This document shows, piece by piece, positions 26,195 to 34,232 of a stretch of DNA of 64,000 bases (position 1 is the stretch's first letter; each line of letters opens with the position of its first letter). The notes beneath the pieces were generated by a model. The model did no database searches and was not told where the DNA came from. It saw only the letters and a program-made list of their open reading frames with translations. Both the position numbers and the translations under genes were made by a program. Source of the stretch: Sphingobacterium sp. lm-10 (GTDB taxonomy: Bacteria > Bacteroidota > Bacteroidia > Sphingobacteriales > Sphingobacteriaceae); assembly GCF_023554555.1 (NCBI RefSeq), contig NZ_JAMJWC010000002.1, positions 930,001 to 994,000 of the forward strand. The letters are read 5' to 3'.

Positions 26195-26830
26195 TTATAA
26201 TCCCTCAAGCTTGACTTTCAATTCATTGACTATATCTCTAGTGTAATTATGTATGATCTGAGGATTATCTGTGTTGTTGTGTATTACCAAGTCGCATTCT
26301 TCTTTGTGCGGTGCGAGGTAGGTGTCGAAAGAGGGAATCACGTGGTTAACCCATTTGTACATAACGTCATCGTGATCATAACCTCTTTCTTCTAAGTCCC
26401 TTTTCAGCCTACGCTTCAATGCAATCTGCTCACTGGCATCGATAAAAATTCGATAATCCAACAAATTATTCACTTCTTGATAATGGAAAATAAATAAACC
26501 TTCAACCACCAAGATCGGCGCGGGATTAATGGTCAGCATTTTCGGTTTGATGTTTGGATTATTAAACGTGTATTCTTCTTTGAGGATGCTTTTTCCTTCA
26601 AAAAGTGCGTTTATATCGTCGTAAAATGACTGACGGTCGATTGAAGTAGGTAGATCGAAATTATAAAGACGGTTCTCTTCCTGTGTTTTGGTATTGGCAG
26701 GAATGTAGTAGTCGTCTTGAGAAATCAGCGTTACATCGTGTTTAGCAAAATGGTTGAGGAAGCTGTTTAAGAAAAATGTCTTTCCAGAGCCACTACTTCC
26801 AGCTATGCCAATAACATAAGGTTTTACCAT
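26195..26830 (-). CDS. udk: Uridine kinase
   Basis: The enzyme phosphorylates uridine and cytidine to UMP and CMP in pyrimidine salvage. The 211 residues carry a P-loop GSSGSGKT (11-18), the DDYY motif of uridine kinases (ISQDDYYIP), FDLPTSID, and the lid-region RRLKRDLEERG. Length is typical. It follows the LysM gene by 4 nt and is probably co-transcribed with it. Phosphoribulokinase-like kinases share the fold, but the motif set fits uridine kinase best. Confidence 0.93.
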   Translation of the reverse strand: MVKPYVIGIAGSSGSGKTFFLNSFLNHFAKHDVTLISQDDYYIPANTKTQEENRLYNFDLPTSIDRQSFYDDINALFEGKSILKEEYTFNNPNIKPKMLTINPAPILVVEGLFIFHYQEVNNLLDYRIFIDASEQIALKRRLKRDLEERGYDHDDVMYKWVNHVIPSFDTYLAPHKEECDLVIHNNTDNPQIIHNYTRDIVNELKVKLEGL

Positions 26831-26834
26831 AAGA

Positions 26835-27713
26835 TTATTCTGTAGGGATTCCGTAAGTAATTTCGATTAGAAAACGCTTGTCTACCGCTCCTATGTAGGC
26901 TGCTGCCGACTTTGATAAAACGACGATAGCATCTTGTGTCTCCGTGTTTTCAGAAAACTTACCGACTACCTTTGCGTATGTAACACTCTTGGATATTGGG
27001 TTGGTAATCTTCAAAATAGTGCCGATAGGAGCGGTCTTATGCAATGCCAAGTTACTGTTGTTTTTTGTCTCCAGATTTTCCATCCATACAGCAATTCCCT
27101 TTTCGGAGGACTCGCGTACACCATATCTTCCAGCTTGGATATTACGCACCGGTACATCATCGATCCTTTCAACGACTAGGGGAGGTGCCGTAGCAACTAC
27201 GGGCTCGGGAGGGAGGTTGCCATCGGGTATGCGTAGTAGTTGGCCTTCTCTTAGGTTGTCTGATTTTAAGTTATTTAGACGTTTAATATCATCTACGTTT
27301 GTTTGAAAACGTTTCGCGATAGCGTATAAAGTTTCATTGGATCCAACCTTATAATCCGTTAGGATATCATCCGGTGAGACGGCGGCGCTAGCGGGTATGG
27401 CGGTTGCTGCGAGCGGCTGCCGATCTTCCTTAATATTGCTTGGGATACGTACTGTATCGCCAACACGGAGATTTTTTTTATTATTGGCAGCCATTATATC
27501 GTTGACCGGGATACTATATGTCCGGCTCAATGCATAATAAGTTTCTTTTGCCTTTACTTCGTGAATGATATAGGTCTTACCATCCACCGTTTCTGTTTTT
27601 TGTCCTGTTGCCGTTTGCGCCTGCACTGCAGTCGAACAAATAAGTAATCCTAAACACAGCAGTAAAAGGCTACTAGATTTCCGCTTAATTATCGATGCCA
27701 TCATATTTTGCAA
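26835..27713 (-). CDS. LysM plus RlpA-like double-psi-barrel exported protein
   Basis: The 292-residue protein has a signal peptide (cleavage near STAVQAQ), two LysM peptidoglycan-binding modules (about 45-92, with KAKETYYALSRTYSIPVNDI, and about 118-164, with GSNETLYAIAKRFQTNVDDI), a Pro-rich linker and a C-terminal domain resembling the RlpA double-psi barrel (APIGTILKITNP, then VVLSKSAAAYIG). It probably binds the cell wall. Lytic activity is not certain from the sequence. It is followed by udk and abuts the DUF4905-like gene. Confidence 0.85.
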   Translation of the reverse strand: MQNMMASIIKRKSSSLLLLCLGLLICSTAVQAQTATGQKTETVDGKTYIIHEVKAKETYYALSRTYSIPVNDIMAANNKKNLRVGDTVRIPSNIKEDRQPLAATAIPASAAVSPDDILTDYKVGSNETLYAIAKRFQTNVDDIKRLNNLKSDNLREGQLLRIPDGNLPPEPVVATAPPLVVERIDDVPVRNIQAGRYGVRESSEKGIAVWMENLETKNNSNLALHKTAPIGTILKITNPISKSVTYAKVVGKFSENTETQDAIVVLSKSAAAYIGAVDKRFLIEITYGIPTE

Positions 27714-28469
27714 TTATACTAAATACGAAACAATTTCATGTTTATTATCTGCCATAAAGAATAAATGGTTGCCCACCTGAAAGTAAGGTTGAGGAAACAT
27801 CTTGGGAATCGCAGACTGCACAACAACCTGATCGTGTACCTGCTCCAAGTCACTTACGGCAATATGTAAATCATATCCGTTGTTTTGTTGTGTGTGATAA
27901 CACCAGAGGTACGCCTCTGAAAGCTTGCTTATCCACAGGTCTTGGCACACAGGATGGTCGGGTAAAAATGCTGGGCGATGCTTATCGTAAGCTAGGGGGA
28001 ACGATACCCTATTTTTAGGATATCGTTGCAAAACGACATCACTAACAGGAAATACCTCGCCGGTCGTGAGCGCAATAAGCTGCTCCCCACCGCTGGTAAA
28101 ACTACGATGCCGAACATGTAGGTAATCTTCACAGACATCGAGTAACGTATATTCATAGCTGGTAAATACGGGCGTTTCAGTACGTATGTTTACAACTTGA
28201 ATACCCTCCTTGGTAGGAGTTTGTTCTCCCACCTTTTTCAGGATCAGAAAATCTTTCTGGAGACCTTCCATGGTCCAATCTTTCTCTTCAGGACTATATC
28301 TCATCAGATCCATCCCATCTTCAAAACGAAGAATATGATACGTTGGGAGGGTGGTTTGCGAATCCCGGATTTCCACACCAATTTCGTCTCGGTATCCATT
28401 TACCTCTATCTTCCAGATATTCTCAATAAAGTCTTTCTGAAACACTTTTTTTATTGTATTTTTAAGCAT
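27714..28469 (-). CDS. DUF4905-like protein of unknown function
   Basis: The 251-residue protein starts at ATG 28469, which has GGAGG 8 nt upstream. Frames starting further upstream (to 28679) overlap the divergent nfeD gene. The sequence has no signal peptide or transmembrane segment and no catalytic motif that I recognise. It is rich in Asp, His and aromatic residues with beta-strand-like alternation, and resembles the family DUF4905 of Bacteroidota. It abuts the LysM gene without a gap, so the two, and udk, form one operon. Confidence 0.7.
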   Translation of the reverse strand: MLKNTIKKVFQKDFIENIWKIEVNGYRDEIGVEIRDSQTTLPTYHILRFEDGMDLMRYSPEEKDWTMEGLQKDFLILKKVGEQTPTKEGIQVVNIRTETPVFTSYEYTLLDVCEDYLHVRHRSFTSGGEQLIALTTGEVFPVSDVVLQRYPKNRVSFPLAYDKHRPAFLPDHPVCQDLWISKLSEAYLWCYHTQQNNGYDLHIAVSDLEQVHDQVVVQSAIPKMFPQPYFQVGNHLFFMADNKHEIVSYLV

Positions 28470-28508
28470 GTGTATGTCCTCCATTGCACAGTAAAAACGA
28501 ATAATCGT

Positions 28509-29864
28509 ATGAGCAAATTTATAAAATTGACGTCGTTGCTGGTAATTTTCTTTACCATCGTCAGTGTGCATAGTTACGCACAACGGGTTTATGAATTCAG
28601 CGTGAAGGATGAGATTGGTCCGGGGGCATGGTATGTCACAAAGAATGCTTATGCCAAGGCAAAAGCATCGGATGCGCAATATTTGCTACTGGAACTGAAT
28701 ACCTTCGGCGGTGCAGTAAATTTTGCGGATAGTATTCGATCTCTTCTATTGAATTCGGATATGAAGACCATCGTCTACATTAACAACAATGCAGCCTCGG
28801 CTGGAGCGTTGATCTCTCTAGCAGCAGATCATATCTTCATGCACTCTGGTTCGAGTTTAGGGGCGGCTACGGTAGTGGATGGATCTGGAGAAGTATTGCC
28901 CGAAAAATATCAATCTTACATGCGTGGACTCATGCGCGCCACCGCAGAAGCCAAAGGCCGTAATGCCCGGATGGCCGAAGCATTTGTAGACCCAAGTATC
29001 TCTGTGCCCAACCTCAAAGAAGATGGTAAACTGCTTACCTTGACGGCATCTGAGTCCGTTAAGGCAGGTTTAGCTGATGCGGAAGTGAAGTCGACTGCAC
29101 AGATTTACGAGAAATTAAGTATTTCAAAGCCCGAGATCACAGTGCATCAGACTACAATGGTAGATCGCATCGTCGGCTTCCTCATTAATCCATTAGTGAG
29201 TGGATTCCTGATTATGGGGATTATTGGTGGGATATATATGGAGCTACAAACACCAGGACTTGGTTTTGCAGGCGTGTTAGCACTTATCTGTGGAGGTTTG
29301 TTTTTCGCTCCGTTATACCTACAAGGTTTGGCGGATCATTGGGAGATACTAATTTTTGTAATAGGTGTCATTCTTATGGCACTGGAGGTCTTTGTTATTC
29401 CGGGGTTCGGCGTAGCCGGAATTTTAGGTATTATATGTATGCTTTGTGGATTAGCCTTCTCCATGGTCGCAAACGATTTTTTAGATTTTCAACTTTCAAA
29501 ACCGGGATTATTAATGGATGCGTTTTTAGTGGTCGTAGGAGCAATGGTATTGTCCATCATCCTTATTGTTATTTTTGGAAAAAATGTGCTGCGTTCTCCG
29601 GCATTTCGGAGGTTGGTTCTTGCGGATGAGCAGCTGGCAGAGGGTGGCTATACCTCCTCCGTGCCAAAGCTAAACCTGATAAATCAGGTAGGCGTAGCAA
29701 CAACCGTGTTACGTCCTTCCGGTAAGATTGAAATAGAGGGCAATTGGTATGAAGCTGTCGCAATGGATGGCTTTATTGATCTCGGTGAAAAGGTCTGTGT
29801 AATTAAACACGAAAATTATACCTTATTTGTACGTAAATACATCGCGCCAGCAGCAATCTCGTAA
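28509..29864 (+). CDS. NfeD family membrane serine protease (long form)
   Basis: The 451-residue protein begins at ATG 28509 with a signal peptide (ending HSYAQ). An N-terminal ClpP-like domain carries the nucleophile Ser97 in NNNAASAGALIS; a Lys downstream (near 133, in LPEKYQSYMRG) would complete the Ser-Lys dyad known from archaeal NfeD. Several transmembrane helices follow (about 225-385), then the C-terminal NfeD OB-fold (IEGNWYEAVAMDGFID). It probably cleaves membrane proteins together with a SPFH-type partner, though no such gene is adjacent. The upstream open frame to 28197 is antisense to the DUF4905-like gene and is not used. Confidence 0.92.
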   Translation: MSKFIKLTSLLVIFFTIVSVHSYAQRVYEFSVKDEIGPGAWYVTKNAYAKAKASDAQYLLLELNTFGGAVNFADSIRSLLLNSDMKTIVYINNNAASAGALISLAADHIFMHSGSSLGAATVVDGSGEVLPEKYQSYMRGLMRATAEAKGRNARMAEAFVDPSISVPNLKEDGKLLTLTASESVKAGLADAEVKSTAQIYEKLSISKPEITVHQTTMVDRIVGFLINPLVSGFLIMGIIGGIYMELQTPGLGFAGVLALICGGLFFAPLYLQGLADHWEILIFVIGVILMALEVFVIPGFGVAGILGIICMLCGLAFSMVANDFLDFQLSKPGLLMDAFLVVVGAMVLSIILIVIFGKNVLRSPAFRRLVLADEQLAEGGYTSSVPKLNLINQVGVATTVLRPSGKIEIEGNWYEAVAMDGFIDLGEKVCVIKHENYTLFVRKYIAPAAIS

Positions 29865-29885
29865 CAAATAATATTATAATAGAGC

Positions 29886-29916
29886 GTAGGTTAGCTTGGT
29901 CATAACCTACTTTGTT
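29886..29916 (+). terminator. Terminator of nfeD
   Basis: GTAGGTTA (29886-29893) and TAACCTAC (29903-29910) form an 8-bp stem with a 9-nt loop, followed by TTTGTT. It lies 21 nt after the nfeD stop. Confidence 0.65.
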
Positions 29917-29942
29917 AAATGGTGGATATATTCCTATAGATA

Positions 29943-29988
29943 TATGCAAAAGGGCTTTCGGAGAATTCTCCGAAAGCCCTTTTGCATA
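29943..29988. terminator. 46-bp perfect palindrome, bidirectional terminator
   Basis: A perfect inverted repeat with no spacer, centred on GAATTC at 29965/29966, with outer ends TATGCAAAAGGGC and GCCCTTTTGCATA. The A4 and T4 flanks of the GC stem give a U-tract in both directions. It lies between convergent genes (nfeD on plus, the Gly-rich lipoprotein on minus). Confidence 0.75.
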
Positions 29989-30101
29989 GGGAGTATAACG
30001 AGTATAATAGGATGAGAAGCAAGGAGCTTATTTCTTTGTGAGCTAAGGGGGATTAATATGAGCCCATATCATAGATCAATGATTTATCTCTAAGGGATAA
30101 A

Positions 30102-30143
30102 ATAATAAAAGCTCTTCAGATCAATCTGAAGAGCTTTTATTAT
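30102..30143. terminator. 20-bp-stem hairpin, second bidirectional terminator
   Basis: The arms ATAATAAAAGCTCTTCAGAT (30102-30121) and its exact complement (30124-30143) are separated by only CA. A- and T-rich ends lie on both sides. It lies 37 nt past the stop of the minus-strand gene at 30181 and probably ends that transcript. Confidence 0.75.
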
Positions 30144-30180
30144 AGTTGCTAGCCTAAGTGCTAATCTTTTTTAGATAAGT

Positions 30181-31410
30181 CTAACGACTTCTGCCGGAAG
30201 AACCTCCACGACTTCCGCCGCCACCTCCACGGCTAACACCACCACCGCCACCAGAGCTACCTCTACTCATACTGCTTCCAGAAGATGAGCGTGTCGGTTG
30301 CGAGGTTCCGCGGTTTATAGTAGATCTAGAAGGCGGAGTGGCTGATCTAGGAGTAGCGCTTCTCCCTACATTACCACCAGTACGACCGCTAGGTGCACGA
30401 CCTACGTTACCGCCTTGCGCTCTACCAGCCGGCTGGCGTGTCGAACCCGTTGCGCCGCGGCCTACCGTCCCTACATTACGAGACGGGTTACCAGCTGCTC
30501 CTCTCACCGAAGATGAACCTGCACGGCCAGATGAGTTACCTACAGTCCCACGGTTACGTACTGTTCCAGCTCCACGCGAAGATGTAGCTGTACCTCTTCC
30601 AGATGCTGCACGACCACTGGATACCGTAGCACCACGTGACCGACCCGCCGCTGTTCCATTTAATATTCTACCACTACCATCACGAGCAATTCGTCCGCTA
30701 CTGGCTCTGCCGCTAGCACCACTTGCACCACGAAAACTATTAGCGGATGCACGACCACTGGCTACTCTATTGTTGCGAGATCCATAGTAATGATTACCAT
30801 ATCCGCCGCCCCAGCCGCCAAATTGTCCATAATAAGGATGTCCCCAAGAGTTGAAGCCCCAAGGATGACCCCATCCCCAGCCGCCACCCCAACCGAAGCC
30901 ACCGCCCCAACCGAAGCCCATGCGCCATGGAGATCCCCATCCCCAGCCGCCACCCCAGCCGAGGCCACCGCCCCAACCGAAGCCCATGCCCCAGCCAGCA
31001 TTCATACCCATGCCCCAGCCACCATAACCCATCCATGGGTCAAACCATGGATCGTAATACATCATGCCTGGGCTGGTGTAATAGAATCGATTAATGCGAT
31101 TCGCATATTCTAGGTCGCTGAACTCATCGTCGTAATAGCCTCCAGCGTATTGACCATTGTCCGCATACGCTTCGTCCATCAAATCTCCATCGCCGTAATC
31201 GTCAACATAGTCGTCTGCGTAATAATCACCTTGTGCCACAGCAGCACTTCCTGCTGCACCTGTGTAATAATAGTCGGGGCTCTGGTAAACTCCTCTGTCG
31301 CGTGACGCTACACTTCCGCTATAACGTCTGCTAGAACAGGAGCTACTGATTAGCACCAATAGTAGCGCCAAAATGCCGTAGTATATTTGATTGTGTTTCA
31401 TGTTTCTCAT
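30181..31410 (-). CDS. Low-complexity Gly/Trp/Tyr- and Arg/Ser/Gly-rich lipoprotein
   Basis: The 409-residue protein has a lipoprotein signal (LVLISSSCSSRR, Cys about 25; the start may be ATG 31401). Three zones follow: an acidic Tyr/Asp-rich zone (about 45-105), a Gly/Trp/Met/Tyr zone (about 120-215) containing a 22-residue unit present twice in tandem, and a long basic zone of Ser-Gly-Arg repeats (about 215-409) ending RGGGGGSRGGSSGRSR. No catalytic domain is visible. It may be a surface or periplasmic matrix protein; the basic tail could bind anionic polymer or nucleic acid. It is divergent from proS and is sometimes mislabelled after it. Confidence 0.8.
   Translation of the reverse strand: MRNMKHNQIYYGILALLLVLISSSCSSRRYSGSVASRDRGVYQSPDYYYTGAAGSAAVAQGDYYADDYVDDYGDGDLMDEAYADNGQYAGGYYDDEFSDLEYANRINRFYYTSPGMMYYDPWFDPWMGYGGWGMGMNAGWGMGFGWGGGLGWGGGWGWGSPWRMGFGWGGGFGWGGGWGWGHPWGFNSWGHPYYGQFGGWGGGYGNHYYGSRNNRVASGRASANSFRGASGASGRASSGRIARDGSGRILNGTAAGRSRGATVSSGRAASGRGTATSSRGAGTVRNRGTVGNSSGRAGSSSVRGAAGNPSRNVGTVGRGATGSTRQPAGRAQGGNVGRAPSGRTGGNVGRSATPRSATPPSRSTINRGTSQPTRSSSGSSMSRGSSGGGGGVSRGGGGGSRGGSSGRSR
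30856..30987 (-). repeat. Two tandem 66-bp coding repeats
   Basis: Copies at 30922-30987 and 30856-30921 encode MGFGWGGGLGWGGGWGWG and MGFGWGGGFGWGGGWGWG, each followed by a Pro-Trp pair. The copies abut exactly, which suggests an in-frame duplication inside the Gly/Trp zone of the lipoprotein. Confidence 0.85.
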
Positions 31411-31521
31411 CCCGTTAATCTTTCGATAATTTCAGTCCTAATTATTAACTTAGACCCCTAATTAGAGAGGGGGTTTAATCCGGCTCACTAAATTATACAT
31501 ATTTTTCGATTCAAAGGTTTT

Positions 31522-32994
31522 ATGAGCAAGGGTATTACGAGCAGAGGCGAAGATTATTCGCAGTGGTATAATGATTTGGTGGTGAAAGCCGACTTGGCGG
31601 AGCACTCTGCTGTTCGGGGTTGTATGGTGATTAAACCGTATGGATATGCAATCTGGGAGCGTATGCAAGCAATTTTGGATAAGCGATTTAAAGAGACGGG
31701 CCATTCCAATGCGTACTTTCCATTATTTATTCCAAAATCCTTTTTTTCTAAGGAAGCATCACACGTAGAAGGATTTGCTACCGAGTGTGCAGTAGTCACG
31801 CATTACCGACTTAAAAACGATGGCACTGGAAAGATTGTTGTCGATGAAGATGCCAAATTAGAAGAAGAGCTAATTGTGCGACCTACATCAGAAACAATTA
31901 TCTGGAATACATACAAAGGCTGGGTAGAGTCGTATCGAGATCTACCAATTTTAGTCAACCAGTGGGCGAATGTAGTGCGGTGGGAGATGCGAACACGACT
32001 ATTTTTGCGTACAGCAGAATTTTTGTGGCAAGAAGGTCATACGGCGCATGCAACAGAAAAGGAAGCTATTGAAGAAGCCGAGCGCATGTTAGATGTGTAT
32101 GCTGAATTTGCGGAAGGTACTTTAGCCGTACCGGTGATCCGTGGGCGCAAGACGGAGAATGAACGTTTTGCGGGTGCCTTGGACACCTATTGTATCGAAG
32201 CCTTAATGCAGGATGGCAAAGCGCTACAAGCAGGTACATCTCATTTCCTCGGACAAAATTTTGCAAAGGCATTTGACGTAAAATTTACTTCTAAAGAAGG
32301 TAAATTAGAGCACGTATGGGCAACCTCTTGGGGAGTATCTACTCGCCTTATGGGCGCGCTCATCATGGCGCACTCTGATGATCAAGGCTTGGTACTGCCT
32401 CCTAAATTAGCTCCGATTCAAATCGTCATCGTGCCCATCTTTCGTACCGACGAAGAGAAGCAAGCCATCGATAACTACGTAGATAACTTAATTGGCGAGT
32501 TGAAAGCATTGGACGTCTCTGTCAAATACGATGATCGTGATACGCAACGTCCGGGCTTTAAGTTTGCCGAATGGGAGTTGAAAGGCGTGCCGTTACGTAT
32601 TGCTATTGGTGCCCGCGATATGGCAAATGGTACCGTAGAGTTGGCTCGTAGAGATAATCAAACCAAAGAAACTGTTCCTCAGGAAGGGCTGTCCGGTCAC
32701 GTGGTCTCGTTATTGGATGAAATTCAAGAGGCCATTTATAATAAAGCACGTTCTTTCCGTGACGAACACATCACACCAGTGGATAGTTACGAAGAATTTA
32801 AATCAGTGCTGGATACCAAAGGTGGATTTGTATCCTGCCATTGGGATGGCACAGTAGAGACCGAGAAACGCGTAAAGGAGGAAACTAAAGCTACTATTCG
32901 TTGTATTCCACTGGATGTGCAGGAAGAAGCAGGTGTCTGTATCTTTACCGGAAAACCTTCCAGTCACCGCGTTCTTTTTGCTAAAGCATATTAA
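31522..32994 (+). CDS. proS: Prolyl-tRNA synthetase (short, archaeal/eukaryotic-like type)
   Basis: The enzyme charges tRNA-Pro with proline. The 490 residues follow the class II layout without the large editing insertion of E. coli ProRS: motif 2 around [18 protein letters not shown], motif 3 near [15 protein letters not shown], then the anticodon-binding domain ([14 protein letters not shown]) and the extra C-terminal domain ending HRVLFAKAY. This form is usual in Bacteroidota. It is divergent from the low-complexity lipoprotein and is followed after 32 nt by a Rossmann-fold gene. Confidence 0.97.
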   Translation: MSKGITSRGEDYSQWYNDLVVKADLAEHSAVRGCMVIKPYGYAIWERMQAILDKRFKETGHSNAYFPLFIPKSFFSKEASHVEGFATECAVVTHYRLKNDGTGKIVVDEDAKLEEELIVRPTSETIIWNTYKGWVESYRDLPILVNQWANVVRWEMRTRLFLRTAEFLWQEGHTAHATEKEAIEEAERMLDVYAEFAEGTLAVPVIRGRKTENERFAGALDTYCIEALMQDGKALQAGTSHFLGQNFAKAFDVKFTSKEGKLEHVWATSWGVSTRLMGALIMAHSDDQGLVLPPKLAPIQIVIVPIFRTDEEKQAIDNYVDNLIGELKALDVSVKYDDRDTQRPGFKFAEWELKGVPLRIAIGARDMANGTVELARRDNQTKETVPQEGLSGHVVSLLDEIQEAIYNKARSFRDEHITPVDSYEEFKSVLDTKGGFVSCHWDGTVETEKRVKEETKATIRCIPLDVQEEAGVCIFTGKPSSHRVLFAKAY

Positions 32995-33026
32995 AGGCTA
33001 ACTAGGTTTTAATTCAAGACATCGTT

Positions 33027-33812
33027 ATGGCTCGTTTCTTAATTCTGGGATGTGGTTGGGTTGGCGAAGCCTTTGCGCTATTGGCTGTTGCTCGTGGGCA
33101 GGAGATCACTGTAACCGTCACATCCGAAGAGAAAGCGCAGCGATTGCGAGATCAAGGTGTTGAGGCTTTGGTGCATAATTTTGATCAAAGTGCTGCTCTG
33201 GCATTAGAAGAACAACACTTTGACTATGTTTTAAATAGTATTCCTGCTTCCAAAAAGAACGAGATACTTTTCGTTAAAAATAGGTTCCAAAACGTGGCTA
33301 AGCTACTAGGGAATTTAGCCTATCAAAAGCATATCTATTTAAGTTCTATTGGAATTTATCCGGAGCAGTCCCAATCTTTTGATGAGTCCTTTTCAGACGA
33401 AGCGCAAATGAGTGATATCCTTTTGCTAGCGGAAAAAATAGTAGGACCATTGCCCAATACCATTGTTTATAGACTCGGAGGTTTATTTGGACAGCAACGT
33501 ATTTTTGCTAAATATTTTCAGGACAAAGTTTGTCAATCGGGAGAGCAGTCTGCGAATTTTATCCATTTAGATGATGTAGTTCAGTTGCTATGGCTCGGCT
33601 TTACTCAGCCACTTTCGCAACCGGTGTACAATGTGGTTTGTCTGCACCATCCAAAAAAGGAAGCGGTGATTCGTGCTTCTGCAGCTAAATATGGCTATGG
33701 CTTACCATCGGCCTTTGCAGATGGAGCATCTTATGATAAGGTCGTTTCTGGAGATCAGATCGTGCGAGAGCTGAATTATAGTTTTGTGTATCCATCTCCA
33801 TTAGATTTTTAA
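33027..33812 (+). CDS. NAD(P)-binding Rossmann-fold protein (epimerase/dehydratase-like)
   Basis: The 261-residue protein starts with a dinucleotide-binding motif LILGCGWVGEAFA (residues 5-17), has a central HIYLSSIGIYP segment in the position of the SDR catalytic region, and FIHLDDVVQLL, typical of extended SDR proteins. The family SDR Tyr-x3-Lys is not clear, so the reaction is uncertain. It lies 32 nt after proS in the same direction and may be co-transcribed with it. Confidence 0.8.
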   Translation: MARFLILGCGWVGEAFALLAVARGQEITVTVTSEEKAQRLRDQGVEALVHNFDQSAALALEEQHFDYVLNSIPASKKNEILFVKNRFQNVAKLLGNLAYQKHIYLSSIGIYPEQSQSFDESFSDEAQMSDILLLAEKIVGPLPNTIVYRLGGLFGQQRIFAKYFQDKVCQSGEQSANFIHLDDVVQLLWLGFTQPLSQPVYNVVCLHHPKKEAVIRASAAKYGYGLPSAFADGASYDKVVSGDQIVRELNYSFVYPSPLDF

Positions 33813-33854
33813 AAAGAAAAATACGATTCTGTACCACGTTATTTTGAAATTTAT

Positions 33855-33885
33855 TTTCAATCGGATGCAGACTTTCGTACATTTG
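33855..33885 (+). promoter_or_regulatory. Promoter of the small membrane protein gene
   Basis: TACATTTG (33878-33885) matches the -7 consensus, and TTTC (33855-33858) lies exactly 19 nt upstream as a near -33 box. The box overlaps an in-frame GTG at 33885, so that GTG cannot be the start. The ATG at 33915 is used. Confidence 0.65.
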
Positions 33886-33914
33886 TGACGTATTTAAAAG
33901 AGATCAACAATTTT

Positions 33915-34172
33915 ATGGAAAATACAGTGTTTGAAAGGCCGGCAAAGACGACCGACAATAATGCGAATCGTACAGAATATTATGTGACCCTAACGTTCGC
34001 CATCATCATCGGTTTGATCGGTGTATTCATCCGTTTTGTACCCGATGTTATTGTAGCATTAGATCAGTTTGAATCTTTGTTTTCTTGGATCGCCAACATT
34101 GCTATCATTATTGCATCTGTTATAGCATTCAAGATCGTTTTCGATATATTAGGTTTCGGAAAGAATAAGTAA
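33915..34172 (+). CDS. Small two-helix membrane protein
   Basis: The 85-residue protein starts at ATG 33915. After a short polar N-terminus (ENTVFERPAKTTDNNANRTE) two transmembrane helices are visible (about 21-41, YYVTLTFAIIIGLIGVFIRF, and about 56-78), with a short Lys-rich end GFGKNK. I do not recognise a named function. It is a free-standing transcription unit, with its own promoter upstream and a strong hairpin downstream. Confidence 0.7.
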   Translation: MENTVFERPAKTTDNNANRTEYYVTLTFAIIIGLIGVFIRFVPDVIVALDQFESLFSWIANIAIIIASVIAFKIVFDILGFGKNK

Positions 34173-34195
34173 TCACCGATTCTTCAACAATATTT

Positions 34196-34232
34196 AAACT
34201 CCTGATCGTTTAATACGATTAGGAGTTTTTTT
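34196..34232. terminator. Terminator between convergent genes
   Basis: AAACTCCTGATCGT (34196-34209) pairs with ACGATTAGGAGTTT (34215-34228) around TTAAT with one mismatch, followed by more T on the plus strand. It overlaps the stop codon of the convergent glycosyltransferase at 34219. Confidence 0.8.

Noticed and set aside
30338..30787. Long plus-strand frame rich in Pro, Ala and Leu
   Set aside because: It is antisense to the Arg/Ser/Gly-repeat zone. Low complexity on one strand keeps the opposite frame open.
30840..31020. Repeats resembling a short array
   Set aside because: They are in-frame codons for Gly/Trp-rich units of the lipoprotein; there are no spacers and no cas genes.
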